From Hyphomicrobiales bacterium (GTDB lineage Bacteria > Pseudomonadota > Alphaproteobacteria > Rhizobiales > Rhizobiaceae), in contig UCHV01000011.1 in assembly GCA_900472395.1 (NCBI GenBank), positions 267,806 to 331,805 of the forward strand: 64,000 bases of DNA, given 5' to 3'. The notes beneath the pieces are model-generated. The model worked only from the letters and a program-made list of their open reading frames with translations. It searched no databases and had not been told where the DNA came from. The position numbers and the translations under genes are program-made. Below, piece after piece: positions 29,001-35,395 of the stretch. The stretch's first letter is position 1. Each line of letters opens with the position of its first letter.

Positions 29001-29900
29001 CCAGGCCAGACTTTCATCCGCCCGGCTGCGCACCTCCGCACCCGGCAAAATCCGGCATTCCCCTGCCCGCAAATCCGTCCCGAACCACGAAACCACCAGC
29101 GCCACCCGCTCGAGGTTCGGGCACACCGACACCAGTTCGTCGATAGAGGCCTGCCAGTCCGTCACCGCCGTCAGCGTGTTGCGATTGAGAATACGCGCAG
29201 CGCCTTCGCCACCTGTCTCCTTCACCTGCACGGTGGCATAACCATGCTCGGTCGCACCGGGAATGATCGTCACCGCCCGGATCTGGCGCTCCAGCATGCC
29301 CACCGGCCGTAGCACCTCGAACTGTATCAGCGGCAGACGATTGCCGAACATATCGAGCGGCAGATGTTCGAACACCGCATAAGCCAGGCCGCGATAGGAC
29401 GGTGCCTTGCCCTCGCCCTGCTTCGCCTCGATCAACGGATCCGGTAACTGGTTTTCCGAACCCGGATGCACACGCATCTCGATTGTGGTGAGATCCAGTT
29501 CCTTGCCATCCGCCCAGACCCGACGCACGCCTGCAATCGGCCCCTCGCAGATCCCCAGCGCCAGATTGCCGAAATAACGAAACGTCTCCACCGTCGGCCC
29601 ACGCATGGATTTTGCCCCGGCCCGCTCCCGTGTCACCTCCTCCTCGAACCGCGTCGCCCAGATCAGCGTGCCGCCCACCCTTGCCGAGCCATAAACCCGG
29701 TTGACCGCCGTTCCCTCATCCGCCCCCGGTATGCGCGCCGTCGCCAGCCGGGCGCCTGAAATCGTACGGCCGCCATTGATCAGCGACCGGTCGAGCATGC
29801 TCCCGGCCAAAGCCCCGGCCGCCCGCCCAATGATCGCCCCCACAGGTCCAAAGACACCACCAAGCGCGGCCCCCGCCGCCTGAAACAGGATCGTGGCCAA
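26094..29900 (-). CDS. GTA TIM-barrel-like tail-tip protein (RcGTA g15-like 'megatron')
   Basis: A 1268-residue protein of the tail tip that recognises or penetrates the host envelope in RcGTA-type particles. The N-terminus has a glycine-rich hydrophobic segment (residues 5-35), the middle (about 430-730) is a glycoside-hydrolase-like TIM barrel with SELRGLTQVRDEGGGFPF, and the C-terminal part (about 780-1150) is the phage tail tip protein J-like region. The start codon is TTG at 29900, supported by gaggt five to six bases upstream. Length and order (after the NlpC gene) match RcGTA gene 15. The gap in front of it holds the three peptide modules. Confidence 0.9.
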   Translation of the reverse strand: MATILFQAAGAALGGVFGPVGAIIGRAAGALAGSMLDRSLINGGRTISGARLATARIPGADEGTAVNRVYGSARVGGTLIWATRFEEEVTRERAGAKSMRGPTVETFRYFGNLALGICEGPIAGVRRVWADGKELDLTTIEMRVHPGSENQLPDPLIEAKQGEGKAPSYRGLAYAVFEHLPLDMFGNRLPLIQFEVLRPVGMLERQIRAVTIIPGATEHGYATVQVKETGGEGAARILNRNTLTAVTDWQASIDELVSVCPNLERVALVVSWFGTDLRAGECRILPGAEVRSRADESLAWSVAGMSRAEAHLISTNGGGPAYGGTPGDADLRQAIADLKARGLKVYLYPFVMMDVPEGNGLADPHGAAEQAAYPWRGRISCHPAPGQVGSPDKSAVARGQVETFAGRADGYRRMVLHYAHLCAEAGGVDGLIVGSELRGLTQVRDEGGGFPFVRELVRLAEDVRAVVGPRTKLTYGADWSEYFGYHPQDGSGDVFFHLDPLWASAAIDAVGIDNYMPLSDWRDDDLVADNPDGARLGDDVAALRAAITSGEGFDWYYASEVDRAARKRSPINDGLAGKPWTFRYKDLAGWWGNRHFDRVGGRESGQPTAWVPGGEPIWFTELGCAAIDKGGNAPNLFVDPKSAESKVPHHSSGARSDSMQRRFLEAHHGWWQTPEQVAKGMVDPGHVFVWSWDARPFPAFPNDLSVWSDGGNWRTGHWLNGRLGATTLADAIAAILTEHGFHDFDVSEVSGDLTGYVQGELASARALIEPLLQAFRVDVVETDGRLKFRSRGRVSHGATQIGVLADLDDQPLWSETRGHDSDFAAEAMMTSFNPVLDYEQASVRSRRARAQSQRILRYDLPAVLAAETAQGAADDLLRDNRVARRSISFALSPAELALETGDAVRMAGGPDGVFLIERIEDGAVRRIEARRFMPAAATVVPLQKGGGRAIGGQASASFAPVVHFLDLPRFEPGEAQSFARVAAFCRPWRRMAVSSSVSNEGFRTRTVIERPARLGRLTAPLFAGISGRFDRFNVLECDLFFDGLSSAEQRAVLNGDNRLAVKSAAGNWEVIGFSTAQEIAAGRWRLTGLLRGLAGSEDAMMAGADIGAAVVVLDAAVVPLGIASEERGIGLNWLVEAGGSAGGRAGPFAFAGGMRAEMPLSPTHLQADRRSDGGIALSWLRRGRTDADSWEATDIPLDEPDERYRVEVLNGAAVVRSTDVAGPACLYGAAEQRADFGMLQTRIAVRLRQLGRAVPLGVATTAEFSFET

Positions 29901-30305
29901 GTGAATACCTCACGGATTTTGGAAAAATCGGACTTGGAAAGTGCTGCAATCGCACCGGTCAGGGCAGAAACATCAAGCCCCGCCAAAAACTCGCCGCTTT
30001 ATCTCAGCGCGCGAACGGCGAAAAATCACGCCGCGCATCACACCTCACCGGCCGCAAACGCCTCTTACAGGCACCCGCAAGTCGGAGCCGTACAAAACCT
30101 TCTCCTCAGGCCGGGCATAAGCCCGAAAGCCGGCGACCACACCGACAACAGCGCCACAGACACAGAATTTACACGCGCAATAGTCGTGTTAACGTGTTTC
30201 CGTTCATGAGCGAAAGCAGTACGCGCCGCGCCAGCCGGCGCGCCGGTGAGGATAGGCCACACCGGCTCAGGCACAGGCCGTGCTCTCGAACATGGAGGTA
30301 GTGCT

Positions 30306-30395
30306 ATGAAGCTTTGGCCGATTAGCGTTACGCTTACCCTGCGGATTACCCGGACGAGCTGGCAAGTCTCCGTCCGGATAAACATCCACAGATAA
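30306..30395 (+). CDS. 29-aa cationic peptide, module A
   Basis: The ATG has the SD ggaggt seven bases upstream (catggaggtagtgct). The product starts MKLWPISVTLTLRITRTSW and ends with a basic tail. Hydrophobic and polar residues alternate (I6, V8, L10, L12, I14; then W19, V21, V23, I25, I27), which predicts two amphipathic beta strands around a T-R-T-S turn; the net charge is strongly positive. No homologous family is recognised. It lies antisense to the direction of the surrounding GTA genes. In this module the in-frame upstream extension is closed by a TGA, so only the 29-codon frame is possible. Confidence 0.6.
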   Translation: MKLWPISVTLTLRITRTSWQVSVRINIHR

Positions 30396-30399
30396 GTAA

Positions 30400-30431
30400 G
30401 TGCCGGGCGGACTCGCAACTCCGCCCGTCAC
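30400..30431 (+). terminator. hairpin after module A peptide gene
   Basis: gtgccgggcgg pairs with ccgcccgtcac around a ten-base loop, with one mismatch. Compared with modules B and C one A-T pair is replaced by G-C, a compensatory change. No T-run follows, so it may be an RNA stability element or Rho-dependent end rather than a classic terminator. Confidence 0.5.
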
Positions 30432-30564
30432 TCCATAACCTACACCAGTCGACAGCACTTTTCAACCATTCCGCTTATCGCAAAGCCGGCGAGCGCAACA
30501 ATCGTTTGGGTAAACGATCTGCCGTTCACCAGGCAACGCCCACAACCCACAACAAGCCGACACA

Positions 30565-30591
30565 CTTCACGCAGCTAATGATTGTGATAAT
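30565..30591 (+). promoter_or_regulatory. candidate promoter of module B
   Basis: cttcac (30565-30570), 15 bases, then gataat (30586-30591), preceded by TG as in an extended -10. The same hexamers with identical spacing occur in module C although the surrounding spacer differs, which supports a real signal. Module A has a weaker equivalent (gttaac at 30188). Confidence 0.4.
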
Positions 30592-30703
30592 GTCTCGGCG
30601 TTCGTGGGCGAAAGCAGTACGCGCTGCGCCAGCCGGCGCGCCGGTGAGGATAGGCCACACCGGCCTAGGCACAGGCCGTGCTCTCGAACATGGAGGTAGT
30701 GCT

Positions 30704-30793
30704 ATGAAGCCTTGGCCGATTAGCGTTACGCTTACCTTTCGGATTACCCGGACGGGCTGGTCAGCGGCCGTCCGGATAACGATCCGAAGATAA
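30704..30793 (+). CDS. 29-aa cationic peptide, module B
   Basis: The same length, start context and stop position as module A. The product starts MKPWPISVTLTFRITRTGW; compared with A and C it has Pro at position 3 and Gly at 18, and a C-terminal half in which hydrophobic residues again fall on odd positions (A21, V23, I25, I27). The first 36 bases of the frame are nearly identical to the other copies, while the last 30 vary but keep the frame. An upstream in-frame ATG at 30590 would give a 67-aa product, but it lies inside the candidate -10 and has no ribosome binding site. Confidence 0.6.
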   Translation: MKPWPISVTLTFRITRTGWSAAVRITIRR

Positions 30794-30797
30794 GTCC

Positions 30798-30827
30798 GTG
30801 GCAGGCGGCCACTACACCGCCTGCCAC
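30798..30827 (+). terminator. hairpin after module B peptide gene
   Basis: A perfect 11-bp stem (gtggcaggcgg / ccgcctgccac) with an eight-base loop, starting four bases after the stop codon. The conserved actccat follows. No T-run is present. Confidence 0.5.
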
Positions 30828-30953
30828 TCCATCAGTCTAAGCCATTTCCCACCAGTTTTCAACTATTCCGCTTATCGAAAGAAAAGCGGCCACTGCCGTC
30901 GGCAAGCTGGCGGCGCCTTTGCAGAAAAGCCTGCCGCCACGGAACCCGCCACA

Positions 30954-30980
30954 CTTCACTCACCCATAGATTGTGATAAT
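30954..30980 (+). promoter_or_regulatory. candidate promoter of module C
   Basis: cttcac (30954-30959), 15 bases, gataat (30975-30980), the same arrangement as in module B. From here the leader to the peptide ATG is about 105 bases. Confidence 0.4.
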
Positions 30981-31092
30981 GTCTCGGCGTTCGTGGGCGA
31001 AAGCAGTACGCGTCGCGCCAGCCGGCGCGCCGGTGAGGATAGGCCACACCGGCTCAGGCACAGGCCGTGCTCTCGAACATGGAGGTAGTGCT

Positions 31093-31182
31093 ATGAAGCT
31101 TTGGCCGATTAGCGTTACGCTTACCTTTCGGATTACCCGGACGAGCTGGCAAGCCACCGTCCAGGTAAAATTCCGAAGATAA
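31093..31182 (+). CDS. 29-aa cationic peptide, module C
   Basis: The copy next to the NlpC gene. The product starts MKLWPISVTLTFRITRTSW and ends in K-F-R-R, with hydrophobic A21, V23, V25 and F27. Relative to module A the changes I to V and I to F keep the hydrophobic face, while N/H to K/R raise the charge. This pattern of conservative change in the C-terminal half with a fixed frame length suggests the peptide is translated and selected. Its function is unknown; a membrane-acting toxin-like peptide or a regulatory leader peptide are both possible. Confidence 0.6.
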   Translation: MKLWPISVTLTFRITRTSWQATVQVKFRR

Positions 31183-31186
31183 GTCC

Positions 31187-31217
31187 GTGGCAGGCGGTAT
31201 AGCACCCCGCCTGCCAC
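31187..31217 (+). terminator. hairpin after module C peptide gene
   Basis: A perfect 11-bp stem (gtggcaggcgg / ccgcctgccac) with a nine-base loop. The loop sequence differs from module B while the stem is identical, as expected if the structure is what is kept. The NlpC stop codon, on the other strand, is about 30 bases further on. Confidence 0.5.
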
Positions 31218-31248
31218 TCCATATGTATACCTCAGTCGCGGGCGAAAT

Positions 31249-31692
31249 TCAACCATTCCGCTTATCGGAAAACCGGTGCACCGCTGCGATCCGCCGTCGC
31301 CATGAGGGCACCAGAACCGAACGTGTCACCGCCACCTGCTCATAGGCGTGAACGAAATGATCCGGCCCGACCAGAATGCCTGCATGTTTGGCGGCGCAAT
31401 CCGGTCGCCAGCGAAACAGCAGCACATCTCCCGGTATCATCTCGACCGACGGCACCGGCGTCCCGAACAGCCGCAGGCCTGCGACAAGCAAACGGTCGTC
31501 ACCGCTGCGCTCGGCCCAGTCAGGCGCATAGGGTGGCACGGCTTCCGGTTCCTCGCCATAAAGCGCCCGCCACACGCCGCGGATCAAGCCTATGCAGTCG
31601 CAGCCCACACCCAATGTCGTGCCCTGATGCCGATAGGGCGTGCCGATCCATTGCTCTGCCAGCCTCACCACCCGCTCGCCGACGCCGTTCAC
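31249..31692 (-). CDS. NlpC/P60-family peptidase (RcGTA g14-like)
   Basis: A 147-residue cell-wall peptidase of the tail, thought to cut peptidoglycan cross-links during DNA entry. The catalytic cysteine is in GVGCDCIGLIRG (Cys33) and the histidine in AAKHAGILVG (His103), with a further His in the DHFVHAYE segment, as expected for the family. The start overlaps the stop of the upstream hub gene (31689-31692). The last ~20 bases of this gene are copied downstream of the first two peptide modules. Confidence 0.9.
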   Translation of the reverse strand: MNGVGERVVRLAEQWIGTPYRHQGTTLGVGCDCIGLIRGVWRALYGEEPEAVPPYAPDWAERSGDDRLLVAGLRLFGTPVPSVEMIPGDVLLFRWRPDCAAKHAGILVGPDHFVHAYEQVAVTRSVLVPSWRRRIAAVHRFSDKRNG

Positions 31693-32564
31693 GGGAAGAT
31701 GGGGCCGCCGTCATGCAGCCGCTCCCCGTTTGCGAAGGAATAGGCGAAGTCGGATCCCGGCACATGCGGAAAGCCGCGAAAATTCAGCTGATTGGCGAAT
31801 TTCGCACCGCAGGTCGCAAACGCCTTGTCGCACCCTGCCGTCACGGAAAACGCCTCGCCCACCGTGATCGCCCGCTCGCTCGGCAGCCAAAGCGTCAGCT
31901 CTGCCGTGCCATCGGTGTTCAGCACATGGGCGTCGATCTCAAGCTCGCGACCGGCCTCCAGCCGCAACGTGCCCTGCGTGAAAAAACCGCCTGCGAAAGC
32001 CTGAAGCCCCGCCACCACCAGCCGCGCCCGGTCGCGCACCGCAACCACCGTGCCATGCCCGCGATAGGCGGCAAGTTCCACCCGGCATCGTCCGTCGCCC
32101 AGGCTGGCATCACAACGCCGGCCATAAACCCGCCCCTGCGGTTGGTCGAGCCGGTGCGCCAGGCTGCGCAATTCTGCGGTAAACTGCCCGCCCGAACGGC
32201 TCACCTCGCCGATCTCGCGCACGCTCAGCCGCATCCTCTGTTGCGGCATCTGCCAGTTCACCGCCAGCAACTCCACGCGCGCTCCGTCATAAACGCCGGC
32301 CGCCAGGTCCGCCTCTGAAATCACCTCACTGGAAAACCCGCCCGCCACCGTGCCGGCGCTTGCGGAAAGCCCGCCTTGCGCCTCTTCCTCGCTTGCAGAA
32401 AATCCGCTCGAAGCGAGAAACCTCGTGCCATCCACCAGCAGATCACCGTCATGGTCGGTAAATCCCAGCACCACGCCATCGCCACGGAAAACCCGCCAGC
32501 AATGGCAGATGGTGGTGACATCGCCCTTCAGATGCGCAGCCAGCCCCGCCGGTATCGTTCTCAT
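31689..32564 (-). CDS. DUF2163-family hub protein (RcGTA g13-like)
   Basis: A 291-residue protein of the phage BR0599/DUF2163 family. In RcGTA the homologue is the tail hub, bridging the distal tail protein and the tail tip. Typical features are the N-terminal CHCWRVFRGDGVVLGFTDHD and a C-terminal Cys-containing domain (CDKAFATCGAKFANQLNFRG). It overlaps its neighbours on both sides by four bases (ATGA), a sign of tightly coupled translation. It appears intact. Confidence 0.9.
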   Translation of the reverse strand: MRTIPAGLAAHLKGDVTTICHCWRVFRGDGVVLGFTDHDGDLLVDGTRFLASSGFSASEEEAQGGLSASAGTVAGGFSSEVISEADLAAGVYDGARVELLAVNWQMPQQRMRLSVREIGEVSRSGGQFTAELRSLAHRLDQPQGRVYGRRCDASLGDGRCRVELAAYRGHGTVVAVRDRARLVVAGLQAFAGGFFTQGTLRLEAGRELEIDAHVLNTDGTAELTLWLPSERAITVGEAFSVTAGCDKAFATCGAKFANQLNFRGFPHVPGSDFAYSFANGERLHDGGPIFP

Positions 32565-33190
32565 GGCAAGATCTCCGTCAATGGAATGGTCGGAATGCGG
32601 CCCGCATCGAAACCGGATAGGTTGACGTCGATCCGGTCGATGTCGAAACGCACCGGCACGTCGAATTCATAACCCGCCGTCACCGTGCTTGCGGCTGCGG
32701 GGGGAACGGCAAACGTCACGACCCCGGTCGCCGCATCCACCGTCCAGCCTTGCGACACACCCGCGCCGTCCACCGCAACGACGACAGACCCCGCCACCGG
32801 CTTGGCAATGACCCGCTCGAAACCACCGCCGGCATCCGCATAGGTTTTCACCAGCGCAAACGCCTTGCGCACACCGTCACCGGTGCCGATTGCCTGATCC
32901 GTCGCCGTCACCGAAACCAGAGGCCCGCAGGACTTCCAATCCACCGGATCGCGAAAACGAAAACCGTAAAGCTGGCCACCACGCGCCTCGAAAAACGCCA
33001 TCACCTCATAAAGATCGGCCACCGACCTGACACCCGAACCGGCGTCATACCTGCGCCGCGAATTGCGCCAGCGCCCGTTACGCTGCTCGCGCCCGGTGGA
33101 AAGATTGACGATCTCCGTCCTGCGCATCGGTCCGCCGCTCACCCCCAGCGCCACCCGCAACGGAAACCGCACCTCGTGAAATCCGCTCAT
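32561..33190 (-). CDS. DUF2460-family distal tail protein (RcGTA g12-like)
   Basis: A 209-residue protein beginning MSGFHEVRFPLRVALGVSGG, a hallmark of DUF2460. The motif RRRYDAGSGVRSVADLYEV and the following FRFRDPVDWKS are also typical. In RcGTA the homologue forms the distal tail ring. The start at 33190 is supported by gggag on the minus strand. It lies 30 bases after the tape measure gene and overlaps the hub gene. Confidence 0.9.
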   Translation of the reverse strand: MSGFHEVRFPLRVALGVSGGPMRRTEIVNLSTGREQRNGRWRNSRRRYDAGSGVRSVADLYEVMAFFEARGGQLYGFRFRDPVDWKSCGPLVSVTATDQAIGTGDGVRKAFALVKTYADAGGGFERVIAKPVAGSVVVAVDGAGVSQGWTVDAATGVVTFAVPPAAASTVTAGYEFDVPVRFDIDRIDVNLSGFDAGRIPTIPLTEILP

Positions 33191-33220
33191 CGCAAAGCTC
33201 TCCCGCTCATCCACCCGGTT

Positions 33221-33760
33221 TCAGACACCCCGCTGACCCCGCGCCACGCTGCGCGCCAGCATCGCCGAAATCTGCCCCTCGCTCTTGCGAAAGCTTGCCG
33301 CATCCGTCGCCGTCACGTTGAACACGATCTGCGCCGCCTGCCCGCCACCGCCTCCCATGGCCACACCCAGCGCCCCATCCGGCCCGCGCCTCAGCGGCAA
33401 TATCGCTTCCGCGCCCGCCTCACCCATCAGGCCCAGATCACCGCCCCCCATCGGGAAAAAGCTTGGGGCACGCACCACGCCGCCATCGGCAAACGGCGTC
33501 ACGGAGCCGATCAGATTGCCGATCGCGCCCGAGAGCATCCCCTCCAGCGGCTTCAAACCGGCGGAAAGCGCAATATCCGTCAGCCGGTTGCCCAGCCCCT
33601 TCAGCACATCGTCGAGCCCACGTCCGCCAACCGTCGCGGATCTAAGCGCCGAGGACAGCGCCGCGCCAAATCGCTGCGACCGCCCCTCCAGATCGGCCAT
33701 CACATCGGAGAGCGCTTCGGCGCCGCTCAGCGTCTGGGAAATGCTCTCGTCGTTTTCCAT
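33221..33760 (-). CDS. short tail tape measure protein (RcGTA g11-like)
   Basis: A 179-residue product with the C-terminal domain of lambda-type tape measure proteins: a hydrophobic glycine-rich segment (GMLSGAIGNLIGSVTPFADG), then FADGGVVRAPSFFPMGGGDL and GEAGAEAILPL. The short length would mean a short tail, as in RcGTA, where this protein is also small. The start at 33760 (MENDESISQ) is chosen because gagg lies just upstream; the open frame continues into a RIME-like element and that part is not credible. Confidence 0.85.
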   Translation of the reverse strand: MENDESISQTLSGAEALSDVMADLEGRSQRFGAALSSALRSATVGGRGLDDVLKGLGNRLTDIALSAGLKPLEGMLSGAIGNLIGSVTPFADGGVVRAPSFFPMGGGDLGLMGEAGAEAILPLRRGPDGALGVAMGGGGGQAAQIVFNVTATDAASFRKSEGQISAMLARSVARGQRGV

Positions 33761-33837
33761 GGAAACCTCGATTAGTCGGCAGGCCAACAAAATCTGCATC
33801 GATACTGTGTATTGAAGAGAGAGCGGCTTGCTCCCTA

Positions 33838-33978
33838 TGATCTCCCCCCATGTGGGGGAGATGTCACCGAAGGGGACAGAGGGGGGCAAGCAACGGTACG
33901 GCAGGTGTCTCGACCGCGAGTTTGCGCCAGCATCCCCCTCTGCCCTGCTGGGGTTGAGCCCCCACACGGGGGAGATCG
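33838..33978. repeat. RIME-like element inside the GTA cluster
   Basis: The left half (tctcccccca-tgtgggggaga, then gtcacc..ggggac, agaggggggc) and the right half (ccccctctgccctg with ccccacacggggg) form a full element between the tape measure gene and the tail assembly chaperone gene. Confidence 0.75.
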
Positions 33979-34004
33979 GCAAGACGCACCGTCATCACGC
34001 CCTC

Positions 34005-34220
34005 TCACCCATCCGGGAACGCCGCCATCATCCCCTCCAGCCTGCTCCTCGAAAACCCGTCGCCTCGCCCCGCAAAACCACCCGCCACGCAGAAAAACTC
34101 CCGCGGCGTCATCCCCCAGAAAACCGCCGGCGCAAGCCGCAGCCGGCAAAGCCCGGCATGCAGCACCATCTCCCAGGGAAACGGCTGCACACCCGATGCC
34201 TTGCCCGCTGCGGCACTCAA
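34005..34220 (-). CDS. tail assembly chaperone, rcc01693-type (RcGTA g10.1-like)
   Basis: A 71-residue protein with the core LRLAPAVFWGMTPREF, which is diagnostic of the small rcc01693/DUF2376-type tail assembly chaperones. Its start overlaps the stop of the upstream gene by four bases. In siphophages such proteins coat the tape measure during tail assembly. It appears complete. Confidence 0.85.
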   Translation of the reverse strand: MSAAAGKASGVQPFPWEMVLHAGLCRLRLAPAVFWGMTPREFFCVAGGFAGRGDGFSRSRLEGMMAAFPDG

Positions 34221-34588
34221 GGGTTTGCCGCCACCGCCTTTTCCGTCGCATCGCCGCCGACGCCGAAAGTCGCCTCCAGCAGATCGCCCACAATCCGCGC
34301 ATAACCGGTTATGCCACCGTCTATGCTCATCGCCGCCACATCCTCGTCGGACAAAAGGTTGCCGCCGCCACGAAGTCCCGCACCGATCACGGTGATCATG
34401 TCGCCCGCCTTCAACCGCCCGGACGAAAATCGCTCGGCCAGCCCCGAAAGGTCACCGACGGAAAACGCCGTCTCCAGCTCGGCAAGCGCGCCGAGCGTCA
34501 GGCACAGAATACGCCGCTCGCCATCCAGCACCGCCTCCACTTCGCCGCGCCGCCGATTGGCGCGCCCACAAACGCGCGCCTCCATCAC
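34217..34588 (-). CDS. gene transfer agent family protein (RcGTA g10-like)
   Basis: A 123-residue protein with the family region LTLGALAELETAFSVGDLSG and the later RLKAGDMITVIGAGLRGGG. It matches the GTA gp10 family, placed between tail tube and chaperone genes in RcGTA and thought to assist tail assembly. It overlaps neighbours at 34217-34220 and 34585-34588, so the three genes are translationally coupled. Confidence 0.85.
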   Translation of the reverse strand: MMEARVCGRANRRRGEVEAVLDGERRILCLTLGALAELETAFSVGDLSGLAERFSSGRLKAGDMITVIGAGLRGGGNLLSDEDVAAMSIDGGITGYARIVGDLLEATFGVGGDATEKAVAANP

Positions 34589-34992
34589 AGCGCCCCAAAG
34601 GCAAGGCTGCCGGCCGATTCCAGCGCCAGTTCGAACCGCACTTCGCCGTCATGCTCGCCGGCATATTCCAGCGCGGAAATCTGGAACGGCCCGCTCACCG
34701 TGCCGAAATCGGGGATCACCACCTGCCACAGCAGAATGGCCCCGGCAAAATACGTCGAGCGCACCAGCGCGTCGGATGCCTGGTCCTTGAAAATCCCTGC
34801 GCCGGTCAGCGAAGCCCGCTGCACGCCTGCCCCACCCAGCAGTTCGCGCCAGCGTCCGGCGCTTTCCGCGTCGGTCACATCCACCGTCTGGGTGTTGAAA
34901 GCCAGCCGCTTGGATCGCAGCCCCGCCACTGTCTGAAACCCGTTACCGCCATCCAGCTTCAACAACAGGTCCTTGCCCTTTTGCGCCACCAT
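34585..34992 (-). CDS. major tail tube protein, TP901-1 family (RcGTA g9-like)
   Basis: A 135-residue tail tube subunit. The N-terminus MVAQKGKDLLLKLDGGNGFQ, the AGLRSKRLAFNTQTVDVTD segment and QISALEYAGEHDGE are typical of the TP901-1 family major tail protein of GTAs. The start at 34992 is fixed by aaggag on the minus strand. A long in-frame extension upstream runs through a RIME-like element and is not real. It is separated from the tail terminator gene by an MFS gene. Confidence 0.9.
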   Translation of the reverse strand: MVAQKGKDLLLKLDGGNGFQTVAGLRSKRLAFNTQTVDVTDAESAGRWRELLGGAGVQRASLTGAGIFKDQASDALVRSTYFAGAILLWQVVIPDFGTVSGPFQISALEYAGEHDGEVRFELALESAGSLAFGAL

Positions 34993-35107
34993 GCTGCACT
35001 CCCTTGAGTTTGATGTTCCCGCAATTCTCGCGCTTCCCGCAGAAAGCGGGCCCGGCCCTCCGGTTGGGCTATCGGATTGGGAGTTGAGGTGGTGCCGCTT
35101 GCGCCCA

Positions 35108-35221
35108 TCGATCTCCCCCCTTGTGGGGGAGATGTCACCGAATGGTGACAGAGGGGGGTGAACAACGGTGCAGCAGATGGGGCAAAAGCGGCCTTCTCGC
35201 CAGCCCCCCCTCTGTCCTGCC
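35108..35221. repeat. RIME-like element between tail tube and MFS genes
   Basis: A left half with both hairpins (atctcccccc-ttgtg-ggggagat and gtcacc-gaat-ggtgac) and a shortened right half ending in ccccccctctgtcctgcc. It lies upstream of the tail tube gene. Confidence 0.7.
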
Positions 35222-35395
35222 GTCTGGCCGCAACCTCGCAATTCCTTATGCAATACCGCTGCGTCCCTCCGAAATGGCTGAGACGCGCCACCAGACCATC
35301 CGGCTCTCATAAGCCAACACAACCGCTTCCCGCCGATAAAACCTCCTGCTAATCTCGCACTCCCACCCCATCCATTCGCGAAATCCCCGCCCGCC

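Larger units (their letters stand above)
30150..31268 (+). repeat. three tandem peptide-gene modules (A, B, C)
   Basis: Three direct repeats with start-to-start distances of 398 and 389 bases. Each has, in order, a candidate promoter, a near-identical 96-base leader with the palindrome ccggcgcgccgg, SD ggaggt, a 30-codon reading frame, a hairpin four to six bases after the stop, and a copy of ttcaaccattccgcttatcg. The last element is the reverse of the final codons of the NlpC gene, whose real end is the copy in module C. The spacers between modules (about 100 bases) have diverged strongly, so the conserved parts are under constraint or gene conversion. Confidence 0.85.

Noticed and set aside
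30590..31182. A longer, 67-aa version of the module B and C peptides
   Set aside because: The upstream ATG lies in the candidate -10 box, has no ribosome binding site and the frame is closed by TGA in module A; the 29-codon start has ggaggt in all copies.
30065..31256. Minus-strand frames of 117 and 98 codons that share a long segment across the peptide modules
   Set aside because: They are open because the conserved leader is GC-rich. They differ in start and end between modules and have no ribosome binding site. They deserve a second look only if antisense transcripts are found.
30150..31268. Tandem repeats taken as a CRISPR array
   Set aside because: Units are about 390 bases with only three copies, repeats are far too long and contain an ORF, and no cas genes are nearby.
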